A stretch of 64,000 bases of DNA from JBDIVL01 sp039794405 (GTDB taxonomy: Bacteria > Planctomycetota > Brocadiia > Brocadiales > Brocadiaceae), in assembly GCA_039794405.1 (NCBI GenBank), contig JBDIVL010000019.1, forward strand, positions 8,168 through 72,167, in the 5' to 3' direction. Of this stretch, positions 9,591-18,987 are shown piece by piece. A program made the position numbers and the translations under genes. Under the pieces are notes generated by a model. The model saw nothing but the letters and a program-made list of their open reading frames with translations. It did not search any database and was not told the origin of the DNA. The stretch's first letter is position 1, and every line of letters begins with the position of its first letter.

Positions 9591-10115
9591 GATTTAACCC
9601 CCATTTGAATGCAGCGGGTTCCTGTTTTATGTATCTTTTTCTTTGTTCTTAAGCCTATGTCAATTAAGTTCTTCATAAAAATTATGAATGACTTAACAAG
9701 CAAACATTACTAAATTACCTCCCTTATCCTTCTTGGAAGAAGCTCAATGGATAAGACTTGCTAAAAAAAGTTTATTATTTATAATTATATGTTTTCATAT
9801 ATATATTTACAAATAAATTATGACTTTTGAATGATTATGAATAATAAAACCATCTCTATGAGACTATGGACAGTACTACCGTTCAAGTGAAATTTTGTAG
9901 TGGATGTACCGCATATTCCCTTCTCATTTCCGGTCTGTATTTATGCTATTGTAAATAATTTTATTTCCCAGTAAAATTGTATTGACAGTAAATTTGAAAA
10001 TGTGTATATATTCAAAATTTGATATTATAACTATAAATAACAAGACACATTAACTTATCATAAAAATTGATAAACTTATGAATATTTTTATAAATTTATA
10101 GAAAGGGGTTTGGAA
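9591..10115. other. Divergent intergenic region with a promoter
   Basis: 525 very AT-rich bases between divergent genes. It contains a hairpin at about 9736-9764 (CTTATCC, loop, GGATAAG) and the sigma-70-type promoter at 9982-10010. No gene is seen. Confidence 0.6.
9982..10010 (+). promoter_or_regulatory. Sigma-70-type promoter of the glutamate synthase-like gene
   Basis: A perfect -35 box TTGACA (9982-9987) is followed after exactly 17 bases by TATATA (10005-10010). The predicted start of transcription near 10017 leaves a leader of about 100 bases before the ATG at 10116. Confidence 0.7.
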
Positions 10116-11804
10116 ATGTCGTTCTCAAAACCAAATGCATCGGTAGCAACGCGTACAAAAAATAGAACACCAAATGATAGGACGCAAGCTAACGGTATGT
10201 GTTCAGTTTGTGTGGATGAATGTCCTGGTTTATGCGAGATTGGAAAGTCTGCGTTTCGAGCAATGGAAAATTTATATCCACAGCCTTTCGGGACTATCAC
10301 TGCTGGGGCAGATAAGGAATATCCCGTGGATTTTTCTCATTTAAATATCATGGGAACGGCTGTCGGAGCTCTAGGAATAGAGGCTGATAGTGATAAAGCG
10401 ATTTTTGAGAATGTAAATACGGAAACAAGGTTAGGGAAAGATAAGGGTATTAAGTTAAGGCTTCCTATCATGATCCCAGGATTAGGATCGACAAAGGTTG
10501 CGAAGACACATTGGGATGGATTAGCTGTCGGTTCTGCAATCTCTGGTACGGCATTAACTATCGGTGAGAACGTAGGTGGTATGGATCCCACTTCCAAGTT
10601 TGAAAAAGGGAAGATAACCTACTGTCCTGATATTGAGTATCGTGTAAAGGCGTTTAAAGATTGGCAACAAGATGGTTATGGAACAATTGTACTGCAGGAA
10701 AATGTCGAAGATAGTCGGTTGGGTGTGCTGGAATATGGCATAACAAAATTAGGTGTTCAGGCAGTAGAATTGAAATGGGGGCAGGGTGCAAAGGATATCG
10801 GTGGTGAGGTTAAGATTGATAATCTGGAAAAGGCAAGAATGCTAAGGGATCGTGGGTATATTGTATTGCCTGATCCTTATGATAACAATGTAGCCTCTCT
10901 TTTTGGGAAGTCTTTTAAAGAGTTTGAAAGGCATTCTCGTGTTGGGATGGTTACGGAAGAGGGGTTTGTCAAGAGGGTTGAAGAATTAAGGAAGGCGGGA
11001 GCCAAATACGTCTTCTTGAAGACAGGCGCTTACAGACCTGCAGACCTCGCCAGGGCTGTTCGTTACTGTTCTGTTGCTGGGGTTGATGTCCTAACGGTTG
11101 ATGGTGCGGGTGGTGGTACAGGTATGAGTCCTTGGCACATGATGAACGAATGGGGTGTACCTACTCTCTATATTTCTGCTCTTACCTATAATTATGTACA
11201 CACACTCGCATCGAAGGGTAAATATGTTCCGGATATTATTCTTGCCGGTGGTTTTGCCTTTGAGGATGATATTTTTAAGGCTATTGCGCTTGGTGCTCCC
11301 TATGTCAAGGCTGTTGGTATGGCACGCCCCCCAATCTGTGCAGCACATGTTGGGAAATTAATTGCTGAACAGATAAAGAACAATGAGATTGATAGAACTA
11401 TTGAGTTCTATGGGAAAACGATGGACGAAGTATTTGTCCTGGCGCCTAAGATAAAGAGGTTATTCAGTTCCAATGGCAAAGAGGTACCTTCCGGGGCAAT
11501 TGGAGTCTACTCATATTATCAACGTTTATCTCAAGGGTTGCGACAACTCATGTGCGGTGCAAGAAAGTTTGCATTGGAATATTTAACAAGGGACGATATT
11601 GTATCTCTGACACGTGAGACGGCTGAAATAACTGGTATACGATATGTTATGGATGCGGACCGAGAAGAGGTAGAAAGAATTCTCATGGGAAAAGAAACGG
11701 CTAAGATCAAAACAGCTAAGAAGTCTAAATCTAAACCTGAATCAAAGCCAAAATCAAAACAAAAAGTGACTCCGAAAAAACCTAAGGCGAAAGTGAAAAA
11801 ATAA
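10116..11804 (+). CDS. FMN-binding glutamate synthase family protein (stand-alone GltB-like central/FMN domain)
   Basis: A 562-residue protein built around the glutamate synthase FMN/TIM-barrel domain. The loop TVDGAGGGTGMSP and the later ILAGGFAFEDDIFKAIALGAPYV carry the FMN-phosphate-binding pattern. An N-terminal Cys cluster (CSVCVDECPGLC, about residues 26-37) may bind an iron-sulfur centre. The glutamine amidotransferase domain of classical GltB is missing, as in archaeal-type enzymes, so the ammonia donor is unclear. The last 35 residues are a Lys/Ser/Pro-rich tail with no predicted fold, unusual for the family. The start is the ATG behind GAAAGGGG; a TTG six bases earlier is less well placed. 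A perfect promoter lies upstream and a small secreted protein gene follows. Confidence 0.85.
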   Translation: MSFSKPNASVATRTKNRTPNDRTQANGMCSVCVDECPGLCEIGKSAFRAMENLYPQPFGTITAGADKEYPVDFSHLNIMGTAVGALGIEADSDKAIFENVNTETRLGKDKGIKLRLPIMIPGLGSTKVAKTHWDGLAVGSAISGTALTIGENVGGMDPTSKFEKGKITYCPDIEYRVKAFKDWQQDGYGTIVLQENVEDSRLGVLEYGITKLGVQAVELKWGQGAKDIGGEVKIDNLEKARMLRDRGYIVLPDPYDNNVASLFGKSFKEFERHSRVGMVTEEGFVKRVEELRKAGAKYVFLKTGAYRPADLARAVRYCSVAGVDVLTVDGAGGGTGMSPWHMMNEWGVPTLYISALTYNYVHTLASKGKYVPDIILAGGFAFEDDIFKAIALGAPYVKAVGMARPPICAAHVGKLIAEQIKNNEIDRTIEFYGKTMDEVFVLAPKIKRLFSSNGKEVPSGAIGVYSYYQRLSQGLRQLMCGARKFALEYLTRDDIVSLTRETAEITGIRYVMDADREEVERILMGKETAKIKTAKKSKSKPESKPKSKQKVTPKKPKAKVKK

Positions 11805-11915
11805 CCAGGTTTATTTTTTGGTATTCTCATTGAAAAAGGAATGGGGAATGATATAATGCTGCGGATGATTGGCTAAACATTTTATATAAAAAAGAAAAGG
11901 AAAGGGGGCATTAGA

Positions 11916-12344
11916 ATGGATAAGAGATTGTTGGCTTTATGTTTTGCCGGTTGTTTTGGTATAGTATTGAGCATCGCTGGTATGGGGCCAGGGGTTGTTT
12001 ATGCAAAGGAAAGTAAGAAGTTAGCTGCAGACGGTGCCGTTTTTGATTTTAAGGCCCATACCTCAGGTCACTCGTTGGGTATGTATGGGTACGTTTCTGA
12101 TAAGGATCTCCATCCTGTTGCAGATGCGCTTATAACGATAAAACCCTCGAAAGGTAGGGTTCAAACAGTCACATCAAATGAAGACGGGGGGTATTATATC
12201 GATGGGATTGAGGATAATATACTGTATTCTGTATACGCAAAAAAGACAAAATTAGGCAATACGAGGCAGGTAAAATTTAAAGTACCTTCTGGTGAGGACA
12301 GAAACTTTATCGTTAATTTGCAATTTAAAGGTAAGCAAAGGTGA
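11916..12344 (+). CDS. Small secreted carboxypeptidase-regulatory-like domain protein
   Basis: A 142-residue protein with a Sec signal peptide (about 1-30, cleavage near VVYAKE) and one beta-sandwich of the carboxypeptidase regulatory-like type: GYVSDKDLHPVADALITIKP, then a turn SNEDGGYYIDGI. Such domains occur in periplasmic and surface proteins. A good GGGGG ribosome site precedes the ATG. It lies 111 bases after the glutamate synthase-like gene and ahead of a strong terminator, so the two may form one transcript. The function is unknown. Confidence 0.75.
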   Translation: MDKRLLALCFAGCFGIVLSIAGMGPGVVYAKESKKLAADGAVFDFKAHTSGHSLGMYGYVSDKDLHPVADALITIKPSKGRVQTVTSNEDGGYYIDGIEDNILYSVYAKKTKLGNTRQVKFKVPSGEDRNFIVNLQFKGKQR

Positions 12345-12406
12345 AAATAAAAAATAATTAACGGATTATCTTTTAGACTTGTTTATATCCGTTTTATTTT
12401 GTATGA

Positions 12407-12448
12407 GGGTTTTTCAGTATCTTTTTATGATACTGAAAAACCCTTTTT
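12407..12448 (+). terminator. Strong Rho-independent terminator
   Basis: A 14-base perfect stem, GGGTTTTTCAGTAT with ATACTGAAAAACCC, a nine-base loop and a trailing TTTTT. It ends the transcript of 10116-12344 and excludes upstream starts for the hydrolase gene that follows. Confidence 0.92.
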
Positions 12449-12504
12449 GTTTCATTATGGTTTATAAAAGTGAAATTTACGATAATCTAAAAATCAAGTA
12501 CGGA

Positions 12505-13917
12505 ATGAACGTAATGTTTATTTTCCAATTTATTGGTAATAGCCGATGGTTTTTCTATAAAAATTTTAATTATATTTTTGTAATGTTTTTTATTTTATGT
12601 TTTATTTCAACACTCTTTGGTTGTCAGAAAAAGAAGAATGTTATTTTAATATCAATTGATACCTTACGGGCTGACCATATGAGCTGTTATGGATATGCAC
12701 GAAACACAACACCAATACTTGATACCTTTTCAAAAGAAGGTTATTTGTTTAAAAATGTAACCTCTACTTCTTCCTGGACAGCGCCTGCTATGGCATCTCT
12801 TTTTACTACCTTAATGCCCTCTCAGCATGATATAAAGCATGGAGTTTATAAATCAGGAAGTATTTACGGTCAAGAAGTGCTCGATGAGTCTCATGTAACC
12901 CTTGCTGAAGTATTAAAAGAAAATGGCTTAACAACATTTGGAATTTCATCAAATCCACATATGACAGAGGAACTGGGATTTGCACAAGGTTTCGATTGTT
13001 TTACTTTATGTAAGTTTCGTGATGCAGAAGAGGTGTCTAAGACAGCGATCGAGCTTATGACGAAGCATAAGGACAGCAAACCATTTTTTTTATGGGTACA
13101 CTATTTTGATCCACACTGGCCATACAGAAAACGAGAACCCTGGATTTATGATTATGTACCAGGGTACAATGCTGAATTAAAGCGATTTTACCATATGAAT
13201 TTGCCCAAGGTACGTACTGCAGCGGGGATAGAAAAAGGTTCGAGTATATTGCAAAAATTGGTAGCCCTCTATGATAGTGAAATTAATTATGTAGATCAAT
13301 CTATCGGTAAATTACTAGATGCTGTCTATGGTATTGAAGATACCATGATTATTATGGTATCTGACCATGGAGAAGGTTTTTTAGAACACAATTCTTTAGA
13401 TCATGGATATCAATTATATGAGGAGTTCATAAATGTTCCACTTATCATAAAACATCCTGCGAAACGGTCTGAGAAAAAGTCTTTTCATACCCCTTGTAGT
13501 ATTATTGACATTCCTCTAACAATTCTTGACTGGCTGGATATTAAAAATACCTATCACTTCCAGGGAAAGAGTCTGCTGCCATTAATAATGGAAAAGACTC
13601 CAGATGAGGTAGATGGTTCGGATCGGATAATCTTTAGCGAATTAAACCGTTTTGGTAAGGATTTGACTTCTTTAAGGATCGGAAAATGGAAATATATTCA
13701 TGATTTTAAGAATAAAAAAGAAGAATTATATGATTTATCTGTTGATCCAGGTGAGACGATAAATGTTCTTACAGAAGAGCCGGAGTTCCATAATGAAGTA
13801 AGGAATAAACTCTCCGAGTGGCTCACGGCTGTTGGAGAACCCAAGGTAAAAACAAAGCGGGTAGAATTAAATGATGAGAGCGTAGAAAGATTGAAATCCT
13901 TAGGTTATATTGAATAA
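12505..13917 (+). CDS. Sulfatase-like hydrolase (alkaline phosphatase superfamily) with Thr at the nucleophile position
   Basis: About 470 residues. A hydrophobic N-terminal segment ends in STLFGC, a possible lipobox. The fold is marked by ILISIDTLRADHMSCYGY (metal Asp), HYFDPHWPY and VSDHGEGFLEH (metal Asp/His). Where arylsulfatases have the formylglycine site C/S-x-P-S-R, this protein reads TAPAMASLFT, so the nucleophile would be Thr, as in phosphoglycerol transferases and phosphatases of the superfamily; arylsulfatase activity is doubtful. The start is uncertain (12457, 12505 or 12583), since the terminator at 12407-12448 excludes earlier ones. It heads the polysaccharide locus, 5 bases before the TMTC-like gene, and may modify a glycan. 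Confidence 0.8.
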   Translation: MNVMFIFQFIGNSRWFFYKNFNYIFVMFFILCFISTLFGCQKKKNVILISIDTLRADHMSCYGYARNTTPILDTFSKEGYLFKNVTSTSSWTAPAMASLFTTLMPSQHDIKHGVYKSGSIYGQEVLDESHVTLAEVLKENGLTTFGISSNPHMTEELGFAQGFDCFTLCKFRDAEEVSKTAIELMTKHKDSKPFFLWVHYFDPHWPYRKREPWIYDYVPGYNAELKRFYHMNLPKVRTAAGIEKGSSILQKLVALYDSEINYVDQSIGKLLDAVYGIEDTMIIMVSDHGEGFLEHNSLDHGYQLYEEFINVPLIIKHPAKRSEKKSFHTPCSIIDIPLTILDWLDIKNTYHFQGKSLLPLIMEKTPDEVDGSDRIIFSELNRFGKDLTSLRIGKWKYIHDFKNKKEELYDLSVDPGETINVLTEEPEFHNEVRNKLSEWLTAVGEPKVKTKRVELNDESVERLKSLGYIE

Positions 13918-13922
13918 AAACT

Positions 13923-15818
13923 ATGAGCAAAGTTCGGTATTATTCCCCTATTCTTCTCATAATCTCAATTTCTTTCCTGGTTTATTTAAATTCTCTGAGG
14001 AATGACTTTGTCTGGGATGATATGGTTTTGATAGTGGATAATGAAGGGATTACTAAATGGGGTTGTTTCTGGGAAAGCTTTATAAGGGATTTTTTTGATA
14101 CAGCAGATGATACTATTGAATTTAAATACGGTTATTACCGTCCCGTAATAAGCCTTAGTTACATGATTGATTATGCATTATGGGGATTAAAACCATGGGG
14201 ATTTCATTTTTCTAACATCATTTTTCATACGGTAAGTTGTATTCTCGTCTATTTTATCGGTAATTCCTTGTTCAATAACCGTTTTGCTTCTCTGGTTGCT
14301 TCTCTGCTATTTGCTTGCCATCCTATTCATACAGAATCTGTTACATGGGTATCCGGACGTACTGATGTTATTGCCGGAATGTTTTTTTTATCGGCTTTTT
14401 ACTTCTATCAGAAAGCAATGCAGCATTCTTTACAAAGGGAAGAAAAATGGATGATTGATGATTGTTCTCGTACCGTAATTGCTCCCCAGTTATCTTTTTC
14501 TTTTAAAGAGGGAGAAAAAGAGGATTGCCGGAAAATACTCGGACAATTTTTCAAACAGGGCGCAACCTTTTATGCATGTTCTATTATTTTATTTGCCATT
14601 GCAATACTCTGCAAGGAAATGGTGGCAACACTGCCAATTCTTTTAATTGCTTATACTCTTTACTTTGCAGGATGGGGTAATATAAAGAATCTCAAAATAT
14701 CACTTTTCTTAGGTATTCCTTATCTTCTTGTTCTCCTTATATACGGTATTGCCCGTTTTCTTGTTTTAAAAATCTCTACGGTAATTAATCCCGGCGGGGA
14801 AGAAATAACTCGTTTTTATCCTACAACAGTCTCATTTATAAAAACCATTTTCCTCTATTTATTTAAGCTTGTGTATCCGGTACAATTGAGTGCATATATA
14901 CAAAACCCTATATCCTTTTCTATAAAGGAGCCTGTCGTTATCCTTTCTGTTATTGGCCTTATATTCCTTATCTTTTTTATTGTTTGGTTAAAGAAAAAAT
15001 GGGCTAGCGTATCATTTATGATACTTTTTTATTTGTTGACGTTGTTACCTCTGTCCAATTTTGTTCGTATTTCAGCACCGTGGGATATGGGCTTCGTTAT
15101 GGCAGAGAGGTTTTTGTACATTCCATCTTTTGGTTTTTGCGGTATAGTTGCAGTATCATTGGCAAAGATGTTAAGGACTAAAAGGCATTCACTTCCGGCA
15201 CTAAAATATGCTGCAATTTCATTAACGATTATCCTTTTAATTTGTTATTCGGGCCGTACACTTCTCAGGAATAATGATTGGGTAGATGAAAAGACTTTTT
15301 TTTTAAAAACATTGAAAGATACACCAGATGCGGCACTGCTTCAACATGCTCTCGGTAATGTCTATGCCAGGGCGGAAAATTATGAAAAAGCATTGGATTA
15401 CTATAAAAGATCATTAGAACTCTATCCTCTCTATCATGCTGCATACAATAACATAGGTACAATATATAGTAACGATGGACTGCTTGATTATGCAATAATT
15501 GCATTTAAAAATGCTATAGAAATAAATCCTGATTATATACAAGCCCATTTCAACCTTGGGACAATGTATTATCAAAAAGGGCTGTTAAAAGAGGCTTCCG
15601 ATGAATTTAATAGGGTATTGACATTAAATAAAAACTATGTAAGGGCACACAATAACTTGGGTATTATTTATGCTGAAAATGGACAATTGAGTGAGGCTAT
15701 CGCTGAGTTTGAAAAGATACTTACATATAATCCCCATAATGAAAAGGCAAAAAATAATTTGGCAATAATGAAAGAAAGATTAGCGAGCGAATCTGCTGCA
15801 AGTAAGAATTTACCATGA
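13923..15818 (+). CDS. TMTC-like multi-spanning glycosyltransferase with C-terminal TPR repeats
   Basis: A 631-residue protein with about ten membrane helices in the first 470 residues, followed by four to five TPR units (about 475-610; for example HALGNVYARAENYEKALDYY and NNIGTIYSNDGLLDYAI). The N-terminal YLNSLRNDFVWDD contains the adjacent Asp pair expected in the first loop of GT-C enzymes, and HPIHTESVTWVSGRTD matches the TMTC/DUF1736 pattern. Family members transfer sugars from lipid-linked donors; the acceptor here is unknown. It overlaps the next glycosyltransferase gene by 4 bases (ATGA). Residues about 170-205 form a charged loop that looks lineage-specific. Confidence 0.82.
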   Translation: MSKVRYYSPILLIISISFLVYLNSLRNDFVWDDMVLIVDNEGITKWGCFWESFIRDFFDTADDTIEFKYGYYRPVISLSYMIDYALWGLKPWGFHFSNIIFHTVSCILVYFIGNSLFNNRFASLVASLLFACHPIHTESVTWVSGRTDVIAGMFFLSAFYFYQKAMQHSLQREEKWMIDDCSRTVIAPQLSFSFKEGEKEDCRKILGQFFKQGATFYACSIILFAIAILCKEMVATLPILLIAYTLYFAGWGNIKNLKISLFLGIPYLLVLLIYGIARFLVLKISTVINPGGEEITRFYPTTVSFIKTIFLYLFKLVYPVQLSAYIQNPISFSIKEPVVILSVIGLIFLIFFIVWLKKKWASVSFMILFYLLTLLPLSNFVRISAPWDMGFVMAERFLYIPSFGFCGIVAVSLAKMLRTKRHSLPALKYAAISLTIILLICYSGRTLLRNNDWVDEKTFFLKTLKDTPDAALLQHALGNVYARAENYEKALDYYKRSLELYPLYHAAYNNIGTIYSNDGLLDYAIIAFKNAIEINPDYIQAHFNLGTMYYQKGLLKEASDEFNRVLTLNKNYVRAHNNLGIIYAENGQLSEAIAEFEKILTYNPHNEKAKNNLAIMKERLASESAASKNLP

Positions 15819-16984
15819 GAATTGCATTAATAGTATATCAATTTATTGTAGAAAAAGGTGGGGTAGAAAGGTATGTATCTGATTTATCGAAACAACTTCT
15901 CAGGAGAGGTTACGAAGTTCATATATTTGCACATCGGTTTAGTCGAGACTCAGATAAGAAATTGATTTTTCACTATGTTCCAGCCATTGCCTGGTGGTCA
16001 CCTTTAAAGTACTGGACATTTGCAGTAAATGCACCAAAGATTATTAGAAAAAGCGGACTAAAATTCGATCTTGTTCATGGATTTACCCAGACAGTATTTC
16101 AAGATATTTATCAGGTTGGAGGGGGGTGCCATTGGGATTATATGATGCACACATATCCCTTAATGCAATACATGGTCGGGAGAATTATCCTGTGCCTTAA
16201 TCCAAGACACTTAAGTCTTCTCCTTTTAGAAAAGACAATTTTTAAGAAAAAATGCTATAGACAGATCATCTGTGTTTCAGAGCAATGCAGGAAAGAACTT
16301 CTTCACCATTATAAACCACTTGCCGCAGACATAGAGGTCGTCTATAATGGTGTCAATACTCAATTATTTACCACTCAAAACAAACCGGGAAGTAACAATA
16401 CAATCCGTACTAAATATGCGATAGCACCAGATGAGATTCTTTTGTTGTTTGTTGGTTCTGGATTTAAGAGAAAAGGGCTAAAACATGTTATCGATGCTCT
16501 GTCTCTCGTGGAGGGAAATGTAAAGATAAAATTGCTTGTTGTGGGAAAAGGAAATGCTGAGGAATACCAAAGACTTGCGAAACAAAAGGGCGTTTCTGAT
16601 AAAATAATCTTTGCCGGTATCTGTAAAAATGTTCAAGAGATCTATGCAGCAGGAGATATATTCGTTTTTCCAAGTGAGTATGATCCCTTTGGTATAGCAT
16701 GTCTTGAGGCAATGGCAACAGGGATTCCCGTCATAGCAAGCAGGTCAAGTGGTATTTCGGAAATTATTACGGAAGGGGAAGACGGCTTTCTTGTTAACTA
16801 TCCAATTGATGCAAAGGAGATCGCAAATTATATTCATATACTATTAGATAAAAAAACAAGAGAGCAAGTGGGTTTTGCTGCCAGACAAAAATCAGAAATA
16901 TATTCTTTTGAAGCAAACACCGAAAAAATACTGCGGGTATATCAAAAGGTACTGAACAAGAGATATAATGAAAATGTATGTTAA
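15815..16984 (+). CDS. Glycosyltransferase family 4
   Basis: A 389-residue GT-B enzyme. The N-terminal half has GGVERYVSDLSKQLLRRGYEVHIF, typical of nucleotide-sugar GT4 enzymes of LPS core synthesis (WaaG-like). The C-terminal half shows VVYNGVNTQLF, LLFVGSGFKRKGL and the donor-binding EYDPFGIACLEAMATGIPVI with the E-x7-E pattern. It overlaps the TMTC-like gene by 4 bases and the tandem kinase gene by 17 bases, so the three are cotranscribed and probably translationally coupled. Pairing with LPS-kinase-like domains supports an LPS core or surface glycan role; the sugar is unknown. Confidence 0.88.
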   Translation: MRIALIVYQFIVEKGGVERYVSDLSKQLLRRGYEVHIFAHRFSRDSDKKLIFHYVPAIAWWSPLKYWTFAVNAPKIIRKSGLKFDLVHGFTQTVFQDIYQVGGGCHWDYMMHTYPLMQYMVGRIILCLNPRHLSLLLLEKTIFKKKCYRQIICVSEQCRKELLHHYKPLAADIEVVYNGVNTQLFTTQNKPGSNNTIRTKYAIAPDEILLLFVGSGFKRKGLKHVIDALSLVEGNVKIKLLVVGKGNAEEYQRLAKQKGVSDKIIFAGICKNVQEIYAAGDIFVFPSEYDPFGIACLEAMATGIPVIASRSSGISEIITEGEDGFLVNYPIDAKEIANYIHILLDKKTREQVGFAARQKSEIYSFEANTEKILRVYQKVLNKRYNENVC

Positions 16985-18638
16985 GTATACGAGAAATAAC
17001 ATCCGATGGGTAATAAAGGATTCTTTATCGGATTCGCTAAAAGGACTATTAGATTCTATCGATGAGGATAAGAGTTATGAAGTTATCCGTAACGGTAATA
17101 ATCGAAGAGTAGTAAAGTATACACATGGTCATGAATCATATTATATAAAACAATATTTAGTTAAATACGGACTGAAAGGGATCAAAACGTTATTTTCCTT
17201 GTCAAAAGCACAGAGGGAATGGGACCGGAGCCTTTTGCTTATTGCCAATCACTTGTTAACAGCAGAGCCTGTTGCCGTTGGAGAAAAGAGACGATTGGGA
17301 ATGTTGAGAAACTGTTACATAATTTCAAAGGAAATTCCGAGGAGTACAACAGTAAGGAATCTATTAATTGAAAACCAGTCATCCTCAGAAAATCACAAAT
17401 TGTTAAAAGGAGATACCCTACTCAATAATCTTATCTCTTATGTTAAGAGGATACACGACCTGGGCGTTTTTCATGGTGAACTTCACACTGAAAATATCCT
17501 TGTAAATCGAGATGACTTAACCTCATTTTATCTGATCGACCTTGGGAGGACAAAGCTGAAAGGAAAATTGCCTTTATCATTGAGAATTCAGGACCTGGCA
17601 CGTTTGTTATATTCTCTTATGCCTTTCTGTACGAGCGAAGAAATTATAGGGTTGATTAATAAATACGCTAATCACATGGTACACCTTAAAGAAAAAAAAC
17701 TTTTTACCGAGAAAGTATTTAACAAACTTTACAAAATCAAGCGAAGAATCTGGTACAGCAGGGCATATAAATCTCTCAAAAGTAATGATGTATTTAAGGT
17801 GACAAAATATAATAAATATGCAATAAACATGAGAAATGAGTGGAATTTGAATGTATTACTGGCATTGGTAAGGAAACATGACGCATCTTTAAAAAAAAGG
17901 ATAGGTAATATCATAAAAATATCTTCTAAAACGAACATTACCTGTATTCCTACACTAGATGTAGGAGAGGTAAAAAGGGTGTACATCAAGGAATACAAAT
18001 ATCCGTCGTTCCTAAGAGAGCTATTATATTACTTCTTTGGCTCCCCTGCACAAAAGGCATGGTTTGCTGCCCACGGTTTGATGGCATTAGGCTTTCGAAC
18101 ACCTCAGCCTATTGCATTATTAGAGGAGAGGGATTTTTGCAGGGTAAAAAGAAGTTTCATTATTTCAGAGGATCTCTCTCCTTGCTTAGAATCAAACAGA
18201 TACATGAGTGAGAAATTTAGAAACCTCTTTGATAAAGACATATCCCAAAAAAAGCGGATGTTTATTTCTTGTCTGGCCACATCTTTTCAGCAATTACATA
18301 ATTCCAACGTTTATCATGGTGATTTAAAAGCAGAAAATATTTTAGTTATGGAACTACAGAATGGTTGGGACTTTTACTATCTTGATTTGGACCGGGTATT
18401 TTTTAACAAAAAGATAACCCTGAGAAGAAAGATCAAAAATTTATCACAGTTAAATGCGTCAATGCCTAATTGTATTACATACACAGATAGATTAAAATTC
18501 TATCGGACATATGCTGGTGTGGAAGGTTTTACAAAAGAACATAAACAAATATTACAAACGATCATATATGTAAGCAGACAGAGAAATGATTCATGGAATC
18601 CGGAATATAAAATACGTAGAGCCATACCTCAACGGTAA
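16968..18638 (+). CDS. Tandem LPS-kinase-like protein (two WaaP/KdkA-type domains)
   Basis: A 556-residue protein made of two kinase-like domains in one chain. Domain 1 (about 1-250) has a candidate Lys in YYIKQY (about 62), the loop FHGELHTEN (about 167-175) and LIDLGRT. Domain 2 (about 290-540) has VYIKEY, the loop YHGDLKAEN (about 448-456) and YLDLDRV. Both resemble the WaaP/KdkA family that phosphorylates heptose or Kdo in LPS core. Domain 1 carries Glu for the usual catalytic Asp (HGE versus HGD), so one active and one weakened or regulatory domain is likely. It overlaps the GT4 gene by 17 bases. The substrate is inferred from context. Confidence 0.82.
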   Translation: MKMYVKYTRNNIRWVIKDSLSDSLKGLLDSIDEDKSYEVIRNGNNRRVVKYTHGHESYYIKQYLVKYGLKGIKTLFSLSKAQREWDRSLLLIANHLLTAEPVAVGEKRRLGMLRNCYIISKEIPRSTTVRNLLIENQSSSENHKLLKGDTLLNNLISYVKRIHDLGVFHGELHTENILVNRDDLTSFYLIDLGRTKLKGKLPLSLRIQDLARLLYSLMPFCTSEEIIGLINKYANHMVHLKEKKLFTEKVFNKLYKIKRRIWYSRAYKSLKSNDVFKVTKYNKYAINMRNEWNLNVLLALVRKHDASLKKRIGNIIKISSKTNITCIPTLDVGEVKRVYIKEYKYPSFLRELLYYFFGSPAQKAWFAAHGLMALGFRTPQPIALLEERDFCRVKRSFIISEDLSPCLESNRYMSEKFRNLFDKDISQKKRMFISCLATSFQQLHNSNVYHGDLKAENILVMELQNGWDFYYLDLDRVFFNKKITLRRKIKNLSQLNASMPNCITYTDRLKFYRTYAGVEGFTKEHKQILQTIIYVSRQRNDSWNPEYKIRRAIPQR

Positions 18639-18687
18639 TGACGTCTATATAAAATAGGCCTTTGCCGACTTTTTTATAACACCTATG

Positions 18688-18776
18688 TAGGGGCGAACCT
18701 TGTGTTCGTCCAAATGGGAAGCGAAAATAAACATTTTAACCGTGCAGGGCAAGTGCAAACACAAGGTTCGCTCCTA
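18688..18776. repeat. Inverted repeat of the TAGGGGC class
   Basis: Arms of about 20 bases, TAGGGGCGAACCTTGTGTT and its near complement ending in CGCTCCTA, enclose about 50 bases. Related TAGGGGC or TAGTGGC palindromes occur at 28906, 38883 and 63853. Confidence 0.75.
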
Positions 18777-18814
18777 TAAAAAATATTGAAATTCTTGTAC
18801 GTTAGATTAGGTTT

Positions 18815-18927
18815 GGTTCAATCTTGTAGATAGAGCCATGTATTTCTCATTTGCCTGTACGCTTTTGATTGGTGCCAGGCATGGGAAACATGTCAAACGT
18901 TTCGGTTCAATCGAAGACGACTGAACC
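18815..18927 (+). repeat. Copy B of dispersed GGTTCAATC repeat
   Basis: The unit opens with GGTTCAATC and a degenerate closing arm, has the shared middle CCTGTACGCTTTTGATTGGT, and closes with the hairpin GGTTCAATC..GACTGAACC. It aligns over its whole length with copy C at 43238-43352. Confidence 0.8.
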
Positions 18928-18987
18928 ACCCCGATATATATCAAAGTTGTAGATGATTAAAAACTTTATAAGCAGGTTATCTTTAAA

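Larger units (their letters stand above)
18639..18987. other. Intergenic region holding two repeats
   Basis: 349 bases inside the glycan locus without a gene. They contain the long inverted repeat 18688-18776 and full repeat copy B at 18815-18927. Transcription may restart after this gap. Confidence 0.7.

Noticed and set aside
12379..12504. N-terminal extension of the sulfatase-like protein
   Set aside because: The stretch contains the strong terminator of the previous operon, so it is unlikely to be translated.
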